Below, piece by piece: positions 21,840-30,118 of a stretch of 30,118 bases of DNA (position 1 is its first letter; every line of letters starts with the position of its first letter). Under the pieces are notes generated by a model. The model was not told the origin of the DNA, ran no database searches, and saw only the letters and a list, made by a program, of their open reading frames with translations. The position numbers and the translations under genes were made by a program. Source of the stretch: UKL13-3 sp964392775 (lineage in GTDB: Bacteria > Bacteroidota > Bacteroidia > UKL13-3); assembly GCA_964392775.1 (NCBI GenBank), contig CAYMRD010000028.1, positions 1 to 30,118 of the forward strand, written 5' to 3'.

Positions 21840-23168
21840 TTACCTGCGGAACAGGCCTATGATATCGTTTCCGAAAATCAATACCATCAACGACAATAAG
21901 ATTATCATACCCACCGTTTGCACACGTTCCATAGCTTTGGTGCTGATAGGTTTGCCGGTAATCATTTCCAAAATAAGCAATACCACATGTCCACCATCCA
22001 AAGCAGGAATCGGCAGGATATTCATGAAGGCAAGACCTAAAGAAATTAAAGCTGTCATCAGCCAGAAATTGAGCCAATCCCAGGTTGGGCCATAAAATTT
22101 GGCAATCCCGATCGGACCTTGTACGGCTTTGTTTACGGCAACTTCACCTTTGAATATTTTACCCCAACTGGCTACTTGTCCAACCAAAGTTGAGGTTGCT
22201 TCTTTTAAACCGGCAGGGAAGGCTCCGAAGAATGAATATTTTTTAATGTCAACAGCCCATGATTTATCGTAAGGCTGGAAACCGATTGTACTGTCAGATG
22301 AAACAGTCACCGAAAGATTCATCGTGTCGGTATTGCGTACCACTTTGAGGTCAGTTGTTTTGCCGGCATATTGTTTCAGCATCGGTTGAAACTCGTCAAA
22401 ACAAAATACTTCAGTGCTGTCTACGCCAATGATATGGTCATCAGCTAACAAACCTGCTCGTTCTGCTGGTGTTCCGGATAGCACACGTTTCACATACACT
22501 TCCATGCGTGGCATGAAAAAAGCGCTCTTGGCTCCTGATGAAAGTTTGTTGAGGAAATCGCTGGGTAAGGTAATGGTTGTATCCACCCCGTTGCGGTTGA
22601 TGGTATACATCGGAAGGTTATTGCCTAAAATAATTTCGCTGTTGAGCGCATCGTTAAAGTAGTTGATTGTATTGCCATTTACGGCAAGCAGTTTATCACC
22701 TTTTTGGAAGCCGAATTCAGTGGCCATCTCACTCGGAATGATTCCATGTTTGAGTGATTTGTTGATGAGGTTTTCTTCGCCCACCGAATATTTGATCATG
22801 GCAAAAATGATAATTGCTGCGATTACATTCATCACCACACCACCAATCATTACAATTAAGCGTTGCCATGCAGGCTTGCTTCTAAACTCCCAGGGTTCGG
22901 CAGGTTTCGCCATGGCTTCGGTATCCATGCTTTCATCAATCATACCTGCAATTTTTACATAGCCACCCAAAGGCAACCATCCGATACCGTATTCAGTTTC
23001 GCCAATCTGGATGCTGAACAGTTTTTTACCCCAGGCATCAAAGAATAAATAAAACTTCTCGACCTTAATGCCGAAGGCGCGAGCTGCCCAAAAATGTCCG
23101 AGTTCATGTAAAATAACCAGTATCGAAATGCCCGTAATTAATTGGGCCGCCATCATCAATCCTTGCAT
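21840..23168 (-). CDS. rseP: RIP metalloprotease RseP (site-2 protease)
   Basis: 442-residue inner-membrane zinc protease that cleaves anti-sigma factors or leftover signal peptides within the membrane. HELGH (residues 21-25) carries the zinc histidines and catalytic glutamate. The GxxxN/PxxDGG partner motif is seen as NILPIPALDGGH near residues 382-394. Between are PDZ-like segments (FGFQKGDKLLAVNG and SGTPAERAGLLADDHIIGVD). Membrane helices lie near residues 8-22, 106-124 and at the C-terminus. It lies directly downstream of dxr on the same strand, a common arrangement. Confidence 0.95.
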   Translation of the reverse strand: MQGLMMAAQLITGISILVILHELGHFWAARAFGIKVEKFYLFFDAWGKKLFSIQIGETEYGIGWLPLGGYVKIAGMIDESMDTEAMAKPAEPWEFRSKPAWQRLIVMIGGVVMNVIAAIIIFAMIKYSVGEENLINKSLKHGIIPSEMATEFGFQKGDKLLAVNGNTINYFNDALNSEIILGNNLPMYTINRNGVDTTITLPSDFLNKLSSGAKSAFFMPRMEVYVKRVLSGTPAERAGLLADDHIIGVDSTEVFCFDEFQPMLKQYAGKTTDLKVVRNTDTMNLSVTVSSDSTIGFQPYDKSWAVDIKKYSFFGAFPAGLKEATSTLVGQVASWGKIFKGEVAVNKAVQGPIGIAKFYGPTWDWLNFWLMTALISLGLAFMNILPIPALDGGHVVLLILEMITGKPISTKAMERVQTVGMIILLSLMVLIFGNDIIGLFRR

Positions 23169-23275
23169 GTGTGTGTTGTTGTTTTTAAGTGTGCGAAAAT
23201 AGGGGATTTACAACAGAAAAACGGGTTGATTTACCGATTCGGTGAAATACCTGTTTCTGTCAGTGAACGAGTGTA

Positions 23276-24433
23276 TTAGTACAGTAGAGAAGCAGCAACC
23301 CTGCGGGTTTCGGCATCGGTTCGGATATAATCCTCCAGAGTCGGGTGTTTGATAAACGAAACGCTGTTCATACATTTTTCATTCAATTCAGCAATCTGTA
23401 GAAATTTTATTTTGTCGTGTAAAAAGGCATCCACCGCTACTTCGTTGGCGGCATTGAGAATACAAGCGAGATTTCCACCTTTGTCCATCGCTTCATAAGC
23501 TAATGCCAGATTGCGGAAAGTTTCCCGGTCAGGTTCTTCAAACGTAAGTGTATTGATTTCTTTGAAGCTCATTCGTTTGAAATCGGTTTGAATACGCTGC
23601 GGAAAGAAAAAGGCATAATGAATCGGCAGTTTCATATCGGGCAATCCCATTTGCGCTTTGATGCTTCCATCATTAAATTCAACCATGCTGTGAATGATGC
23701 TTTGCGGATGAATCACCGCTTCAATTTGTTTGCCCTGAACTCCAAATAACCACTTGGCTTCAATCACTTCCAAGCCTTTGTTCATCAGGGTTGCCGAGTC
23801 GATGGTGATCTTTGCGCCCATGTTCCAGTTGGGGTGTTTGAGTGCCTGTACTTTGGTGACTTCGGCAAGGTCGGAACGTTTTTTACCACGGAAAGGTCCA
23901 CCACTGGCTGTTAAAATAATTTTATCAATAGCGTTTAAATCTTCACCCACCAAACATTGAAATATTGCTGAATGCTCTGAATCTACCGGAATCAAATCAA
24001 CCCGGTGTTGAGCGCAGAGTTTGGTGATGAGTTCACCGGCAACCACCAACGTTTCTTTGTTGGCAAGCGCAATACGTTTTTTGTTTTCAATGGCTTTAAT
24101 GGTGGGTAGCAATCCGCTGTAGCCTACCATGGCTGTCAATACCGTATCTGCCGAAGTAATTTCCATCACATCGGCAATGGATTTGCTGCCTGCAAATACT
24201 TTGATATCGTCATTTGCTAATGCTTCTTTTACTTGAAGGTATTTGCTTTCATCAGCAATCACCACATGGTTGGGTTGAAACTCTTTGGCTTGAGCAATCA
24301 ATAAACCGGCATTTGAGTTGGCGGTCAAGACTTCAATCTCTATCGTTTCCTTTTGCTCACGTGCAATTTCTAAAGCTTGTGTGCCAATGGATCCTGTGCT
24401 GCCGAGTATGGCTATTTTTTTCTTTTGCGTCAT
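23276..24433 (-). CDS. dxr: 1-deoxy-D-xylulose 5-phosphate reductoisomerase
   Basis: 385 residues, full length. It commits DXP to the MEP isoprenoid pathway, making 2-C-methyl-D-erythritol 4-phosphate with NADPH. It has the NADPH loop ILGSTGSIGTQ (9-19), metal ligands in PVDSEHSAIFQ (D151, E153), and the substrate region TASGGPFRG and SATLMNKGLEVIEAKWLFG, all intact. It is followed by rseP about 107 bases on. A toxin-antitoxin pair lies immediately upstream (22 bases from the yoeB stop), so transcription from the yefM operator may read into dxr. Confidence 0.97.
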   Translation of the reverse strand: MTQKKKIAILGSTGSIGTQALEIAREQKETIEIEVLTANSNAGLLIAQAKEFQPNHVVIADESKYLQVKEALANDDIKVFAGSKSIADVMEITSADTVLTAMVGYSGLLPTIKAIENKKRIALANKETLVVAGELITKLCAQHRVDLIPVDSEHSAIFQCLVGEDLNAIDKIILTASGGPFRGKKRSDLAEVTKVQALKHPNWNMGAKITIDSATLMNKGLEVIEAKWLFGVQGKQIEAVIHPQSIIHSMVEFNDGSIKAQMGLPDMKLPIHYAFFFPQRIQTDFKRMSFKEINTLTFEEPDRETFRNLALAYEAMDKGGNLACILNAANEVAVDAFLHDKIKFLQIAELNEKCMNSVSFIKHPTLEDYIRTDAETRRVAASLLY

Positions 24434-24454
24434 GGAGTAAATGAACCGTATTGG

Positions 24455-24706
24455 TTAATAGTGATAACGACATTGTAAAATAACAATATCCTTCTTTTCA
24501 ATTTTATATACTAAACGATGTTCTAAATCAATTCGTCTGCTCCACCATCCACTCAGATTTCCTTTTAGTGGTTCGGGTTTGCCAATTCCCTTATAAGGAT
24601 CCCTCGATATGGCCTTGAGTAAATCATTAATGCGGTTGATTTTATCACTACCTTGTTCCTGCCAATATAGGTAGTCGTCCCAGGCATTAGTAGTGAAAGA
24701 AATCAT
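24455..24706 (-). CDS. yoeB: YoeB-type toxin (ribosome-dependent mRNA endonuclease)
   Basis: 83 residues, RelE/YoeB fold. Catalytic residues align with E. coli YoeB: E45 (GKPEPLKG), R64 (EHRLVY) and H82 before the terminal Tyr (CRYHY). The block LSGWWSRRIDLEHRLVY is strongly typical. It cleaves mRNA at the ribosomal A site when freed from YefM. The ATG overlaps the antitoxin stop by four bases (TCAT on the plus strand), indicating translational coupling. All active-site residues are present, so the toxin should be functional. Confidence 0.95.
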   Translation of the reverse strand: MISFTTNAWDDYLYWQEQGSDKINRINDLLKAISRDPYKGIGKPEPLKGNLSGWWSRRIDLEHRLVYKIEKKDIVILQCRYHY

Positions 24707-24957
24707 AGGTCTTTAAGCGATTTTATTACAGTCTTGCTGTTTTTATATTGATCAAGACCTTCTTGCAAACGAGCAGCATTTGCAGGGGAGGAAAGTAAAT
24801 AGGTGGTTTCCTTAAGAGATTCATAGTCATCCAATGATAAGACTACTATGTTTTTGTTTTTGGGTCTGGAAATAATTAGCTCCTCGTGGTTTTCAGCTAC
24901 TTGGTCTAGGTATTCTTTTACATTATCTCTAAAATCAGAAACGGTGGCGGTTTTCAT
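24703..24957 (-). CDS. yefM: YefM-type antitoxin
   Basis: 84 residues, Phd/YefM family. The N-terminal DNA-binding part (TATVSDFRDNVKEYLDQVAE) and the IVVLSLDDYESLKET segment are typical; the C-terminal tail neutralises the toxin. It is the first gene of the pair. A TGTAC-cored palindrome lies 10 bases upstream of its ATG, as expected for autorepression by YefM-YoeB. Confidence 0.94.
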   Translation of the reverse strand: MKTATVSDFRDNVKEYLDQVAENHEELIISRPKNKNIVVLSLDDYESLKETTYLLSSPANAARLQEGLDQYKNSKTVIKSLKDL

Positions 24958-24966
24958 GATGTTTAA

Positions 24967-24990
24967 TTTTGTACGAATTTATGTACAAAA
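24967..24990 (-). promoter_or_regulatory. YefM-YoeB operator palindrome
   Basis: Perfect eight-base arms TTTTGTAC (24967-24974) and GTACAAAA (24983-24990) with an 8-base spacer. The E. coli YefM operator uses TGTACA cores; here the two half-sites read TGTACG and TGTACA. A minus-strand TAAATTCG (-7-like, one mismatch) sits in the spacer, so binding would block the promoter. The right arm ends one base from the GH3 stop codon. Confidence 0.72.
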
Positions 24991-24991
24991 T

Positions 24992-26494
24992 CTAAGATTC
25001 CCAAAATTTACGAAGCTTATCTGCAATCTTGCGGTCGTTGCTCAGGCGGGGCACTTTGTTTTGTCCGCCCAGTTTGCCTTCGCTGCGCATGTACTCAATG
25101 AAGGTGTTTTTTTTCATGCTACGCAGTACCAGTTTGCGCAAGATGTTTCCGGTAATCAGGTCTTTGTAATAAATATTTTTGTGTTGCAGGGCTTCGTCTA
25201 CTTGTTGAGCAAACGTTTCCATATTTTCGGGTTCAGTGCCAAATTCCACAAACCACTCGTGGTAAGGCAATCCGCCTTCGGGTGGTGTTACCTGAGGGGC
25301 AACGGTAAATTCTACAATTTCTATATTATGTTTTTTCGAGACGCTCAATAAAGCGTCTTCTACCTCTTCACCAATCACATGTTCGCCAAAGGCGGATATA
25401 TAATGTCTGATGCGACCGGTTACCACGATACGATACGGATCTTTAGAAACGAACTTAACGGTATCGCCAATATTGTATCCAAACAATCCCGCGTTGGTGT
25501 TTAAGATGAGGACGTAGTTACGTCCCAGTTCCACATCTTTCAATGAAATGCGCGATGGGTTCTCATTGAAAAATTCATCCACCGGAATAAACTCATAGAA
25601 GATTCCATTATTGGTGAGTAGCAATAATCCGGGTTCAGTTCGGGTATCTTGGTAAGCAATAAAACCTTCGCTAGCCGGATATGTTTCAAGTGTATCGATT
25701 TGCGCGCCAATGCTTTCTTCAATCTTTGCGCGATACGGTTCGAAGTTCACTCCTCCATACACAAACAAGTTAAAGTTGGGGAAGATGTCTTTGATTTTTT
25801 TGCCTCCACTTTTGGCAGATAGCTTATCAAAATACATTTGTACCCAGGGCGGAATACCGCTGATGAGGGTCATGTTTTGAGAGAAGGTTTCTTCTACAAT
25901 CGCCTCCACTTTTTGTTCCCAGTCGTCAATGCAATTGGTGGTATATGAAGGCATCTGGTTTCTGCGCAGGTATTGGGGAACATGGTGGTTCACAATACCA
26001 CTCAATCGTCCAACGGGAATACCGTTTTTTTCTTCAAGCTCCGGACTGCCCGATAAAAATATCAGCTTGCCATCTACAAAATCGGCTTTGCCGGTTTCTG
26101 CAATATAACAGAGCAGGGCATTGCGGGCCGAGTTGATATGATAGGGGATGGAGTCTTTGGTTAAAGGAATATACTTTACACCCGAAGTGGTTCCGGAAGT
26201 TTTGCTCCAGTACAAAGGTTGTCCCGGCCACAATACATCTTTTTCTCCGGAAACTGCTTTGTCGATATACGGTTTCAGTTGTTCGTAATCGCGAATGGGA
26301 ACGGATGTTTTAAAATCATCATAAGATTGAATTTGTGCAAATTCATGGTCGCGACCGAATGCCGTATTGCTTGCTTTTTGGAGTATGGTTCGCATCCATT
26401 TGTCCTGGTCGGCCACCGCGTTGCGTGCATCTTTACGCACTTTGCCCGCAATGTATGCGGCTAATGGTTTGGCAAGAATGGATTTGATTCCCAT
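24992..26494 (-). CDS. GH3 auxin-responsive promoter family protein
   Basis: 500 residues. GH3-type acyl-adenylate/acyl-amide synthetase fold. Recognisable blocks are KTSGTTSGVKYIPLT (ATP/AMP loop, about 109-123), LFVYGGVNFEPY, ETYPASEGFIAYQD (adenylation motif), YNIGDTVKFVS and RIRHYISAFGEHVIGEEVEDAL. Plant GH3 enzymes conjugate amino acids to hormones; the role of bacterial homologues, common in Bacteroidota, is mostly unknown. It begins 5 bases after the DUF4139 gene stop and belongs to the same operon. No hormone-related function is implied. Confidence 0.9.
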   Translation of the reverse strand: MGIKSILAKPLAAYIAGKVRKDARNAVADQDKWMRTILQKASNTAFGRDHEFAQIQSYDDFKTSVPIRDYEQLKPYIDKAVSGEKDVLWPGQPLYWSKTSGTTSGVKYIPLTKDSIPYHINSARNALLCYIAETGKADFVDGKLIFLSGSPELEEKNGIPVGRLSGIVNHHVPQYLRRNQMPSYTTNCIDDWEQKVEAIVEETFSQNMTLISGIPPWVQMYFDKLSAKSGGKKIKDIFPNFNLFVYGGVNFEPYRAKIEESIGAQIDTLETYPASEGFIAYQDTRTEPGLLLLTNNGIFYEFIPVDEFFNENPSRISLKDVELGRNYVLILNTNAGLFGYNIGDTVKFVSKDPYRIVVTGRIRHYISAFGEHVIGEEVEDALLSVSKKHNIEIVEFTVAPQVTPPEGGLPYHEWFVEFGTEPENMETFAQQVDEALQHKNIYYKDLITGNILRKLVLRSMKKNTFIEYMRSEGKLGGQNKVPRLSNDRKIADKLRKFWES

Positions 26495-26499
26495 GACTG

Positions 26500-28176
26500 T
26501 TAATACGTGCTGATGGTTTTATCCTTCGGATATTTAACTTCAAACGTAAAGCGGAGTGCTTGCGATTGTTCAGGTGCAAGTTGCACTACCCAAATCAGTT
26601 TACCTGTTTCGGCATTGTATTGTGCTGTACCCGGTTGGGTAAGCTTCACTTCAATATCCTTATCTGATGAAACCGGTATCTGGTCTTCAATTACCAGTGT
26701 AACCGCTTCTTTACGGGTATTGCGCAAGTTGATTTCCCAGGTGTTCACTTCTTTGCGGGTGCTGCCCGAAAGCGATTTGCTGCTAAAATCTTTCAACAGG
26801 TTGCGCTGAATCTGAATACGTTTATCGCGTCCCAGTGAAATCAACATCGAATCGCTGGTGGTTCCATTGATATATGTTTTGCCTACAAAGGTTCCGTCAA
26901 AATACACATTGGCTTCGCCACTCACCTGGTTTACTAAATCATTGCCCGAAACCTTGGCGGTTACAAATGCATTTTTATCCAGCTTTGGAACACAACCGTA
27001 ACCATATTCCGCTTTCAAATCGGTAACGGTTAAATCCACCTGATGTTGGATGCCATCACTCGGAATGGTATAGGCAGAAGTGACGTTAAACTCAATATTC
27101 ACGGGTGAGTGCTGAACTTGTGCAACACCTTTGGAGTATGCTAATTTGGTTTTGCTATCCATGCTTTGGGCTGGAGCCACTTCTTGCGATTGCAAAGGGG
27201 CCATACTATTCTTGTTCACATAACCATAAGCAGCAGGCTGCGTGAATTCTAAAAAGTTGGTTGCCAGTTCAGGTTTGCTTCCACTTTCGTTCGGGTTGGC
27301 AGTGCTCAGTTTCAGCGTCACATTTTTCCATGCTTCACCGGTGTTTTGGATGATATAGGCTTTGCTTACCAATTGCAAATTGCTTTTGGTGTCTTTTACA
27401 CGAACATCGTAAAACGGAAGCCATGAGGCATTGGTCACCAAATAGCTCCATTCAATTTTAGCGTTGTTTACAGGAGCCAATGTTTTAACAGTTACCACCA
27501 ATTCGGCTGTGCTGTTTTCGTTGCTATTATATTCGTTCAGTTGTTGCTGAAACTTGACGATGATGCTATTCAACCGTTTTTCGGAAGCCCCGATTTTCAT
27601 CAGCTCTTCGCCAATATCCTGAGAGCGTTTACGAAACAAGGTAAGCGCATCTTCGAGATCATCTACTTTGGAGCCCACGTTATCATTACCTATTTTTTTG
27701 TTAGCCAGCAAAACGTCTTTCTCCAACAGGAGCGCATCACGTTTAATTTGCAACAGTTGCAGTTGGTTGGAAAGGGTATTGATGGTGTCCTCTATTTCTT
27801 TGATAAAGGCCGGTTTCTCTTCTTTATCGAGGTAGTTATTGCGCTGGCTCACCGATAACAATAAAACATTGTCTTCTGTTTTTACCTGTATGCTGTTAAG
27901 GTTGATATAAGGCGATACCTTATCAAACACGAGGTTGGTGATACCGGCTTGTAAATTCACCTTGGCTACACGCGTTACCTGCGCCTGATTGATAAATACT
28001 GTTACGTTGGTAATGGTGGATGGTACACGCTGTTCGTTTTCGGCTGCACTTAACCACAGAGGCACAGAGGCACAGAGAAAAAGGAAAGTCGCAAAAGAGC
28101 GCTTCGATAAACTCCGCGTGACAACGTTTCGAATTTTGAATTTCGTGCTTCGAATTTTACAATGGTATGTTTCCAT
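26500..28176 (-). CDS. DUF4139/mucoidy inhibitor A-like secreted protein
   Basis: About 558 residues from the ATG at 28176 (an earlier ATG at 28200 adds eight). It has a signal peptide, then a DUF4140 N-terminal beta domain (ITNVTVFINQAQVTRVAKV...), a coiled coil (about 125-225, with KEIEDTINTLSNQLQLLQIKR), then the DUF4139 domain (WSYLVTNASWLPFYDVRV through EVNTWEINLRN and ending with LRFTFEVKYPKD). Family members are envelope proteins of unknown biochemical function. The start overlaps pccB by 20 bases. The n-region and hydrophobic core of the signal peptide (FATFLFLCASVPLWLSA) are encoded by repeat words at 28050-28160. Confidence 0.85.
   Translation of the reverse strand: METYHCKIRSTKFKIRNVVTRSLSKRSFATFLFLCASVPLWLSAAENEQRVPSTITNVTVFINQAQVTRVAKVNLQAGITNLVFDKVSPYINLNSIQVKTEDNVLLLSVSQRNNYLDKEEKPAFIKEIEDTINTLSNQLQLLQIKRDALLLEKDVLLANKKIGNDNVGSKVDDLEDALTLFRKRSQDIGEELMKIGASEKRLNSIIVKFQQQLNEYNSNENSTAELVVTVKTLAPVNNAKIEWSYLVTNASWLPFYDVRVKDTKSNLQLVSKAYIIQNTGEAWKNVTLKLSTANPNESGSKPELATNFLEFTQPAAYGYVNKNSMAPLQSQEVAPAQSMDSKTKLAYSKGVAQVQHSPVNIEFNVTSAYTIPSDGIQHQVDLTVTDLKAEYGYGCVPKLDKNAFVTAKVSGNDLVNQVSGEANVYFDGTFVGKTYINGTTSDSMLISLGRDKRIQIQRNLLKDFSSKSLSGSTRKEVNTWEINLRNTRKEAVTLVIEDQIPVSSDKDIEVKLTQPGTAQYNAETGKLIWVVQLAPEQSQALRFTFEVKYPKDKTISTY
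28050..28160. repeat. Repeat mosaic encoding a signal peptide
   Basis: From 28050: TTAACCACAGAGGCACAGAG, GCACAGAG, then AAAAAGGAAAG. It continues with GCGCTTCGATAAACTCCGCG and TGACAAC. It ends with TTTCGAATTTTGAATTTCG and GCTTCGAATTTTAC up to the pccB stop. Three different word families are juxtaposed. On the minus strand they are all in frame in the DUF4139 gene. Confidence 0.65.
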
Positions 28177-29722
28177 GTTTTTTACGTGGTAAGTTGGCAA
28201 CTTTATTCTCGAGCATTTTAAATGCCTTGATGAGCTTTAAACGCGTTTCTTCCGGGAATATTACTTCGTCAATAAAACCTCTTTCGGCTGCACGGTATGG
28301 GTTGGCAAATAAATCTCCATATTCTTTTTCTTTAGCGGCCAGTTCGGCTGCATGATCGGAAGCGCTGTCAATTTCTTTTTTGAAAATGATTTCAGCAGCA
28401 CCTTTAGCTCCCATTACGGCAATCTCGGCAGTAGGCCAGGCAAAGTTCATGTCGCAACCAATATGTTTGGAGTTCATCACATCATAAGCTCCTCCATAAG
28501 CTTTGCGGGTAATTACGGTTACACGTGGTACCGTAGCTTCGCAAAAGGCATACAATAATTTGGCTCCGTTGGTGATAATGGCATTCCACTCCTGATCGGT
28601 TCCCGGTAAAAATCCCGGAACATCTTCAAACACCAGCAACGGAATATTAAACGAGTCGCAGAAACGTACAAAACGGGCTCCTTTTTGGGAAGCATGAATA
28701 TCCAGACATCCGGCCAGTTGTGAAGGCTGATTGCCTACAATACCGATGCTGCGTCCTGCTAGGCGTGCAAAGCCTACAACGATGTTCTCTGCATAGTTTT
28801 TATGCACTTCGTAAAATGACCCTTCGTCCGCAATCTGCTCAATTACCTCTCGCATATCATACGGTTGGTTGGCATTTTCGGGAACAATATTTTGAAGCGC
28901 AGGACGTATTTCATCACCTGCTTCATACGGAAGGCCTGGTGTTTTTTCTTCGCAGTTCCCGGGAATATAGCTGATGAGTTTTTTGAGTTGGTTGATGCAG
29001 TCAATCTCATTGGCTGCCGTAAAATGTGCTACTCCACTTTTGCTTGAATGAACAGATGCTCCGCCTAACTCTTCAGAAGTTACTTCTTCGTGTGTTACCG
29101 TTTTAACAACGTTTGGTCCGGTAACAAACATGTACGAGGTGTTTTCAACCATCATAATAAAGTCGGTAATAGCAGGGCTGTAAACTGCACCACCCGCACA
29201 GGGGCCCATGATGGCCGATATTTGCGGGATCACACCGCTGGCCATGGTATTGCGGAAGAAGATATCGGCATAACCTCCAAGTGATACAACGCCTTCCTGA
29301 ATACGTGCTCCCCCCGAATCGTTGAGTCCGATGATGGGCGCTCCGGCTTTCATGGCCATGTCCATCAGCTTGCAGATTTTTTCGGCATGGGTTTCACTCA
29401 GTGAACCTCCAAAAATGGTGAAGTCCTGAGAGAACACATACACTAACCGTCCGCTGATGGTTCCGTAACCTGTTACCACACCATCCCCTAAAAACTGCTG
29501 TTTTTCCATTCCAAAATCTTTGGAGCGGTGTTGTACAAAAGCGCCAATTTCTTCAAAGCTGCCTTCGTCCAGCAAAAAGTGAATGCGTTCGCGGGCGGTG
29601 AGTTTTCCTTTTTTATGCTGAGAATCAATACGGGCCTGTCCGCCTCCTAATAGTGATTCGTCTCGTTTTTGCTGTAATAATTGTCTTTTATTCATCGGAG
29701 ATGATTGTTGCGCAGTTGTCAT
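28157..29722 (-). CDS. Acyl-CoA carboxylase, carboxyltransferase beta subunit
   Basis: 521 residues, PccB/MmdA family. It transfers carboxyl from carboxybiotin to propionyl-CoA or another acyl-CoA. Visible features: GKLTARERIHFLLDEGSFEEIG, the oxyanion-hole region IMGPCAGGAVYSPAITDF, VTGPNVVKTVTHEEVTSEELGGA, and the second-half motifs VFEDVPGFLPGTDQEWNAIITNGAKLLYAF and RKAYGGAYDVM. No biotin carrier or carboxylase gene lies in the window; they may be outside. It heads the operon with DUF4139 and GH3 (20-base overlap, then 5-base gap). The exact substrate cannot be read. Confidence 0.93.
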   Translation of the reverse strand: MTTAQQSSPMNKRQLLQQKRDESLLGGGQARIDSQHKKGKLTARERIHFLLDEGSFEEIGAFVQHRSKDFGMEKQQFLGDGVVTGYGTISGRLVYVFSQDFTIFGGSLSETHAEKICKLMDMAMKAGAPIIGLNDSGGARIQEGVVSLGGYADIFFRNTMASGVIPQISAIMGPCAGGAVYSPAITDFIMMVENTSYMFVTGPNVVKTVTHEEVTSEELGGASVHSSKSGVAHFTAANEIDCINQLKKLISYIPGNCEEKTPGLPYEAGDEIRPALQNIVPENANQPYDMREVIEQIADEGSFYEVHKNYAENIVVGFARLAGRSIGIVGNQPSQLAGCLDIHASQKGARFVRFCDSFNIPLLVFEDVPGFLPGTDQEWNAIITNGAKLLYAFCEATVPRVTVITRKAYGGAYDVMNSKHIGCDMNFAWPTAEIAVMGAKGAAEIIFKKEIDSASDHAAELAAKEKEYGDLFANPYRAAERGFIDEVIFPEETRLKLIKAFKMLENKVANLPRKKHGNIPL

Positions 29723-29794
29723 GTTGAGGTCTAATGATAGTATGCAAGATTATGCTTTTACCACTGAAATATAAAGGCTTTTTTGTCGATTTTC

Positions 29795-30064
29795 TTACAT
29801 TTTGTAACGGTGGATTCCCTCTGTCAATCTGCTTGTATTGAAGTTAATGAGCAAGGCCAGTTGTTTGCCCGATAACCTAAGGTAGGTAAGGGTTTGCGCA
29901 TGGTGGATTGGTGCAAGGGTTTCAACGGATTTTACTTCCACAATCACTTCGTTATTAACCAATAGGTCGATACGATAACCAACTTCCATTTGAATGTCTT
30001 TATAGATGAATGGGAGAGGGTATTGAGTTTTGACGTCCAGCCCTTGTTGTCTGAGTTCGAATGC
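29795..30064 (-). pseudogene. Truncated GxxExxY protein
   Basis: The open part reads AFELRQQGLDVKTQYPLPF...MEVGYRIDLLVNNEVIVEVKSVE....HHAQTLTYLRLSGKQLALLINFN and aligns well with the GxxExxY family (PD-(D/E)XK-like, about 120-130 residues). A TAA at 30067-30065 cuts the frame before the N-terminal block with the name-giving GxxExxY motif, about 35-40 residues. The internal ATG at 29989 gives only 64 residues. The break coincides with a putative insertion-sequence end. The nuclease-like core (GYRIDLLV, EVKSVE) is otherwise intact. Function of the family is unknown. Confidence 0.8.
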
Positions 30065-30067
30065 TTA

Positions 30068-30118
30068 GAGCCTGTTCATAATCTCTGATAAAAAAAAGAG
30101 ACAGCCAACAGGAATGGG
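30068..30118 (+). mobile_element. Possible insertion-sequence end, cut by the window edge
   Basis: GAGCCTGTTCATAATCTC begins exactly where homology to GxxExxY ends. It looks like the terminal inverted repeat of an IS of the IS5/IS1182-like kind, as I recall them. An ATG at 30114 could start a transposase, but only five bases remain. The adjacent TTA could be part of a short target site; no mate is visible. Confidence 0.45.

Noticed and set aside
24992..29722. GH3, DUF4139 and carboxylase as a new hormone or polyketide pathway
   Set aside because: The three genes are tightly spaced but are each common housekeeping-type genes in Bacteroidota; nothing in the sequence links their substrates.

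Overview
The window is chromosomal DNA of a Bacteroidota bacterium. This rests on a secreted protein with a C-terminal type IX secretion (T9SS) sorting domain, a DUF2027/Smr protein, a GH3-family adenylating enzyme, an RseP-Dxr pair, and promoter-like TAnnTTTG boxes (perfect ones upstream of hpt and the SMR gene). It resembles Chitinophagales, Sphingobacteriales or Flavobacteriales; I cannot place it further. Most genes are housekeeping, about 42-48% GC where hand-counted. No tRNA, rRNA, CRISPR array or prophage was seen.

Layout. 1-284 has no gene. 285-1768: hypoxanthine phosphoribosyltransferase (-) divergent from a zinc-finger methyltransferase (+). 1804-5262: a 1152-residue T9SS protein carrying a 527-bp perfect internal duplication. 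5314-6630: GT4 glycosyltransferase (-). 7023-9928: a YCF48-like secreted protein (+) and a GT9 glycosyltransferase (-) converge on a REP-associated tyrosine transposase (RAYT) surrounded by REP hairpins. 10096-12060: LemA and two TPM-domain proteins. 12330-15352 (-): dipeptide epimerase, a DAO-family FAD oxidoreductase and MnmD; the last two look like a split MnmC. 15630-17258: PruA. 17398-18777: SMR exporter, low-molecular-weight tyrosine phosphatase, acylphosphatase. 18976-19990 (-): VOC and DHFR/RibD-like genes, an AT-richer accessory pair bounded by inverted GTTAGCGGT motifs. 20035-29722 (-): Smr protein, unknown secreted protein, RseP, Dxr, a YefM-YoeB toxin-antitoxin pair, GH3, DUF4139 protein and acyl-CoA carboxylase beta subunit. 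The right edge holds a decapitated GxxExxY gene next to what looks like an insertion-sequence end.

The unusual part is the repeat content between, and inside, genes. (1) The RAYT is bracketed by REP hairpins whose GTAG foot supplies the TAG stop codon of both flanking convergent genes. (2) A 135-180 bp palindromic element with CTCGAAC and GTATCGAGAA arms occurs twice in opposite orientation. (3) Short, drifting tandem words (CTATGGACTATCG-like, CAGTCGGCAGT-like, TCCAACATCC-like, GAGACGAGAA-like, CACAGAGG-like) cluster at gene edges. They are also translated: inside MnmD, and as signal-peptide regions of the TPM and DUF4139 proteins. Together they suggest that repeat seeding reshapes gene ends here.
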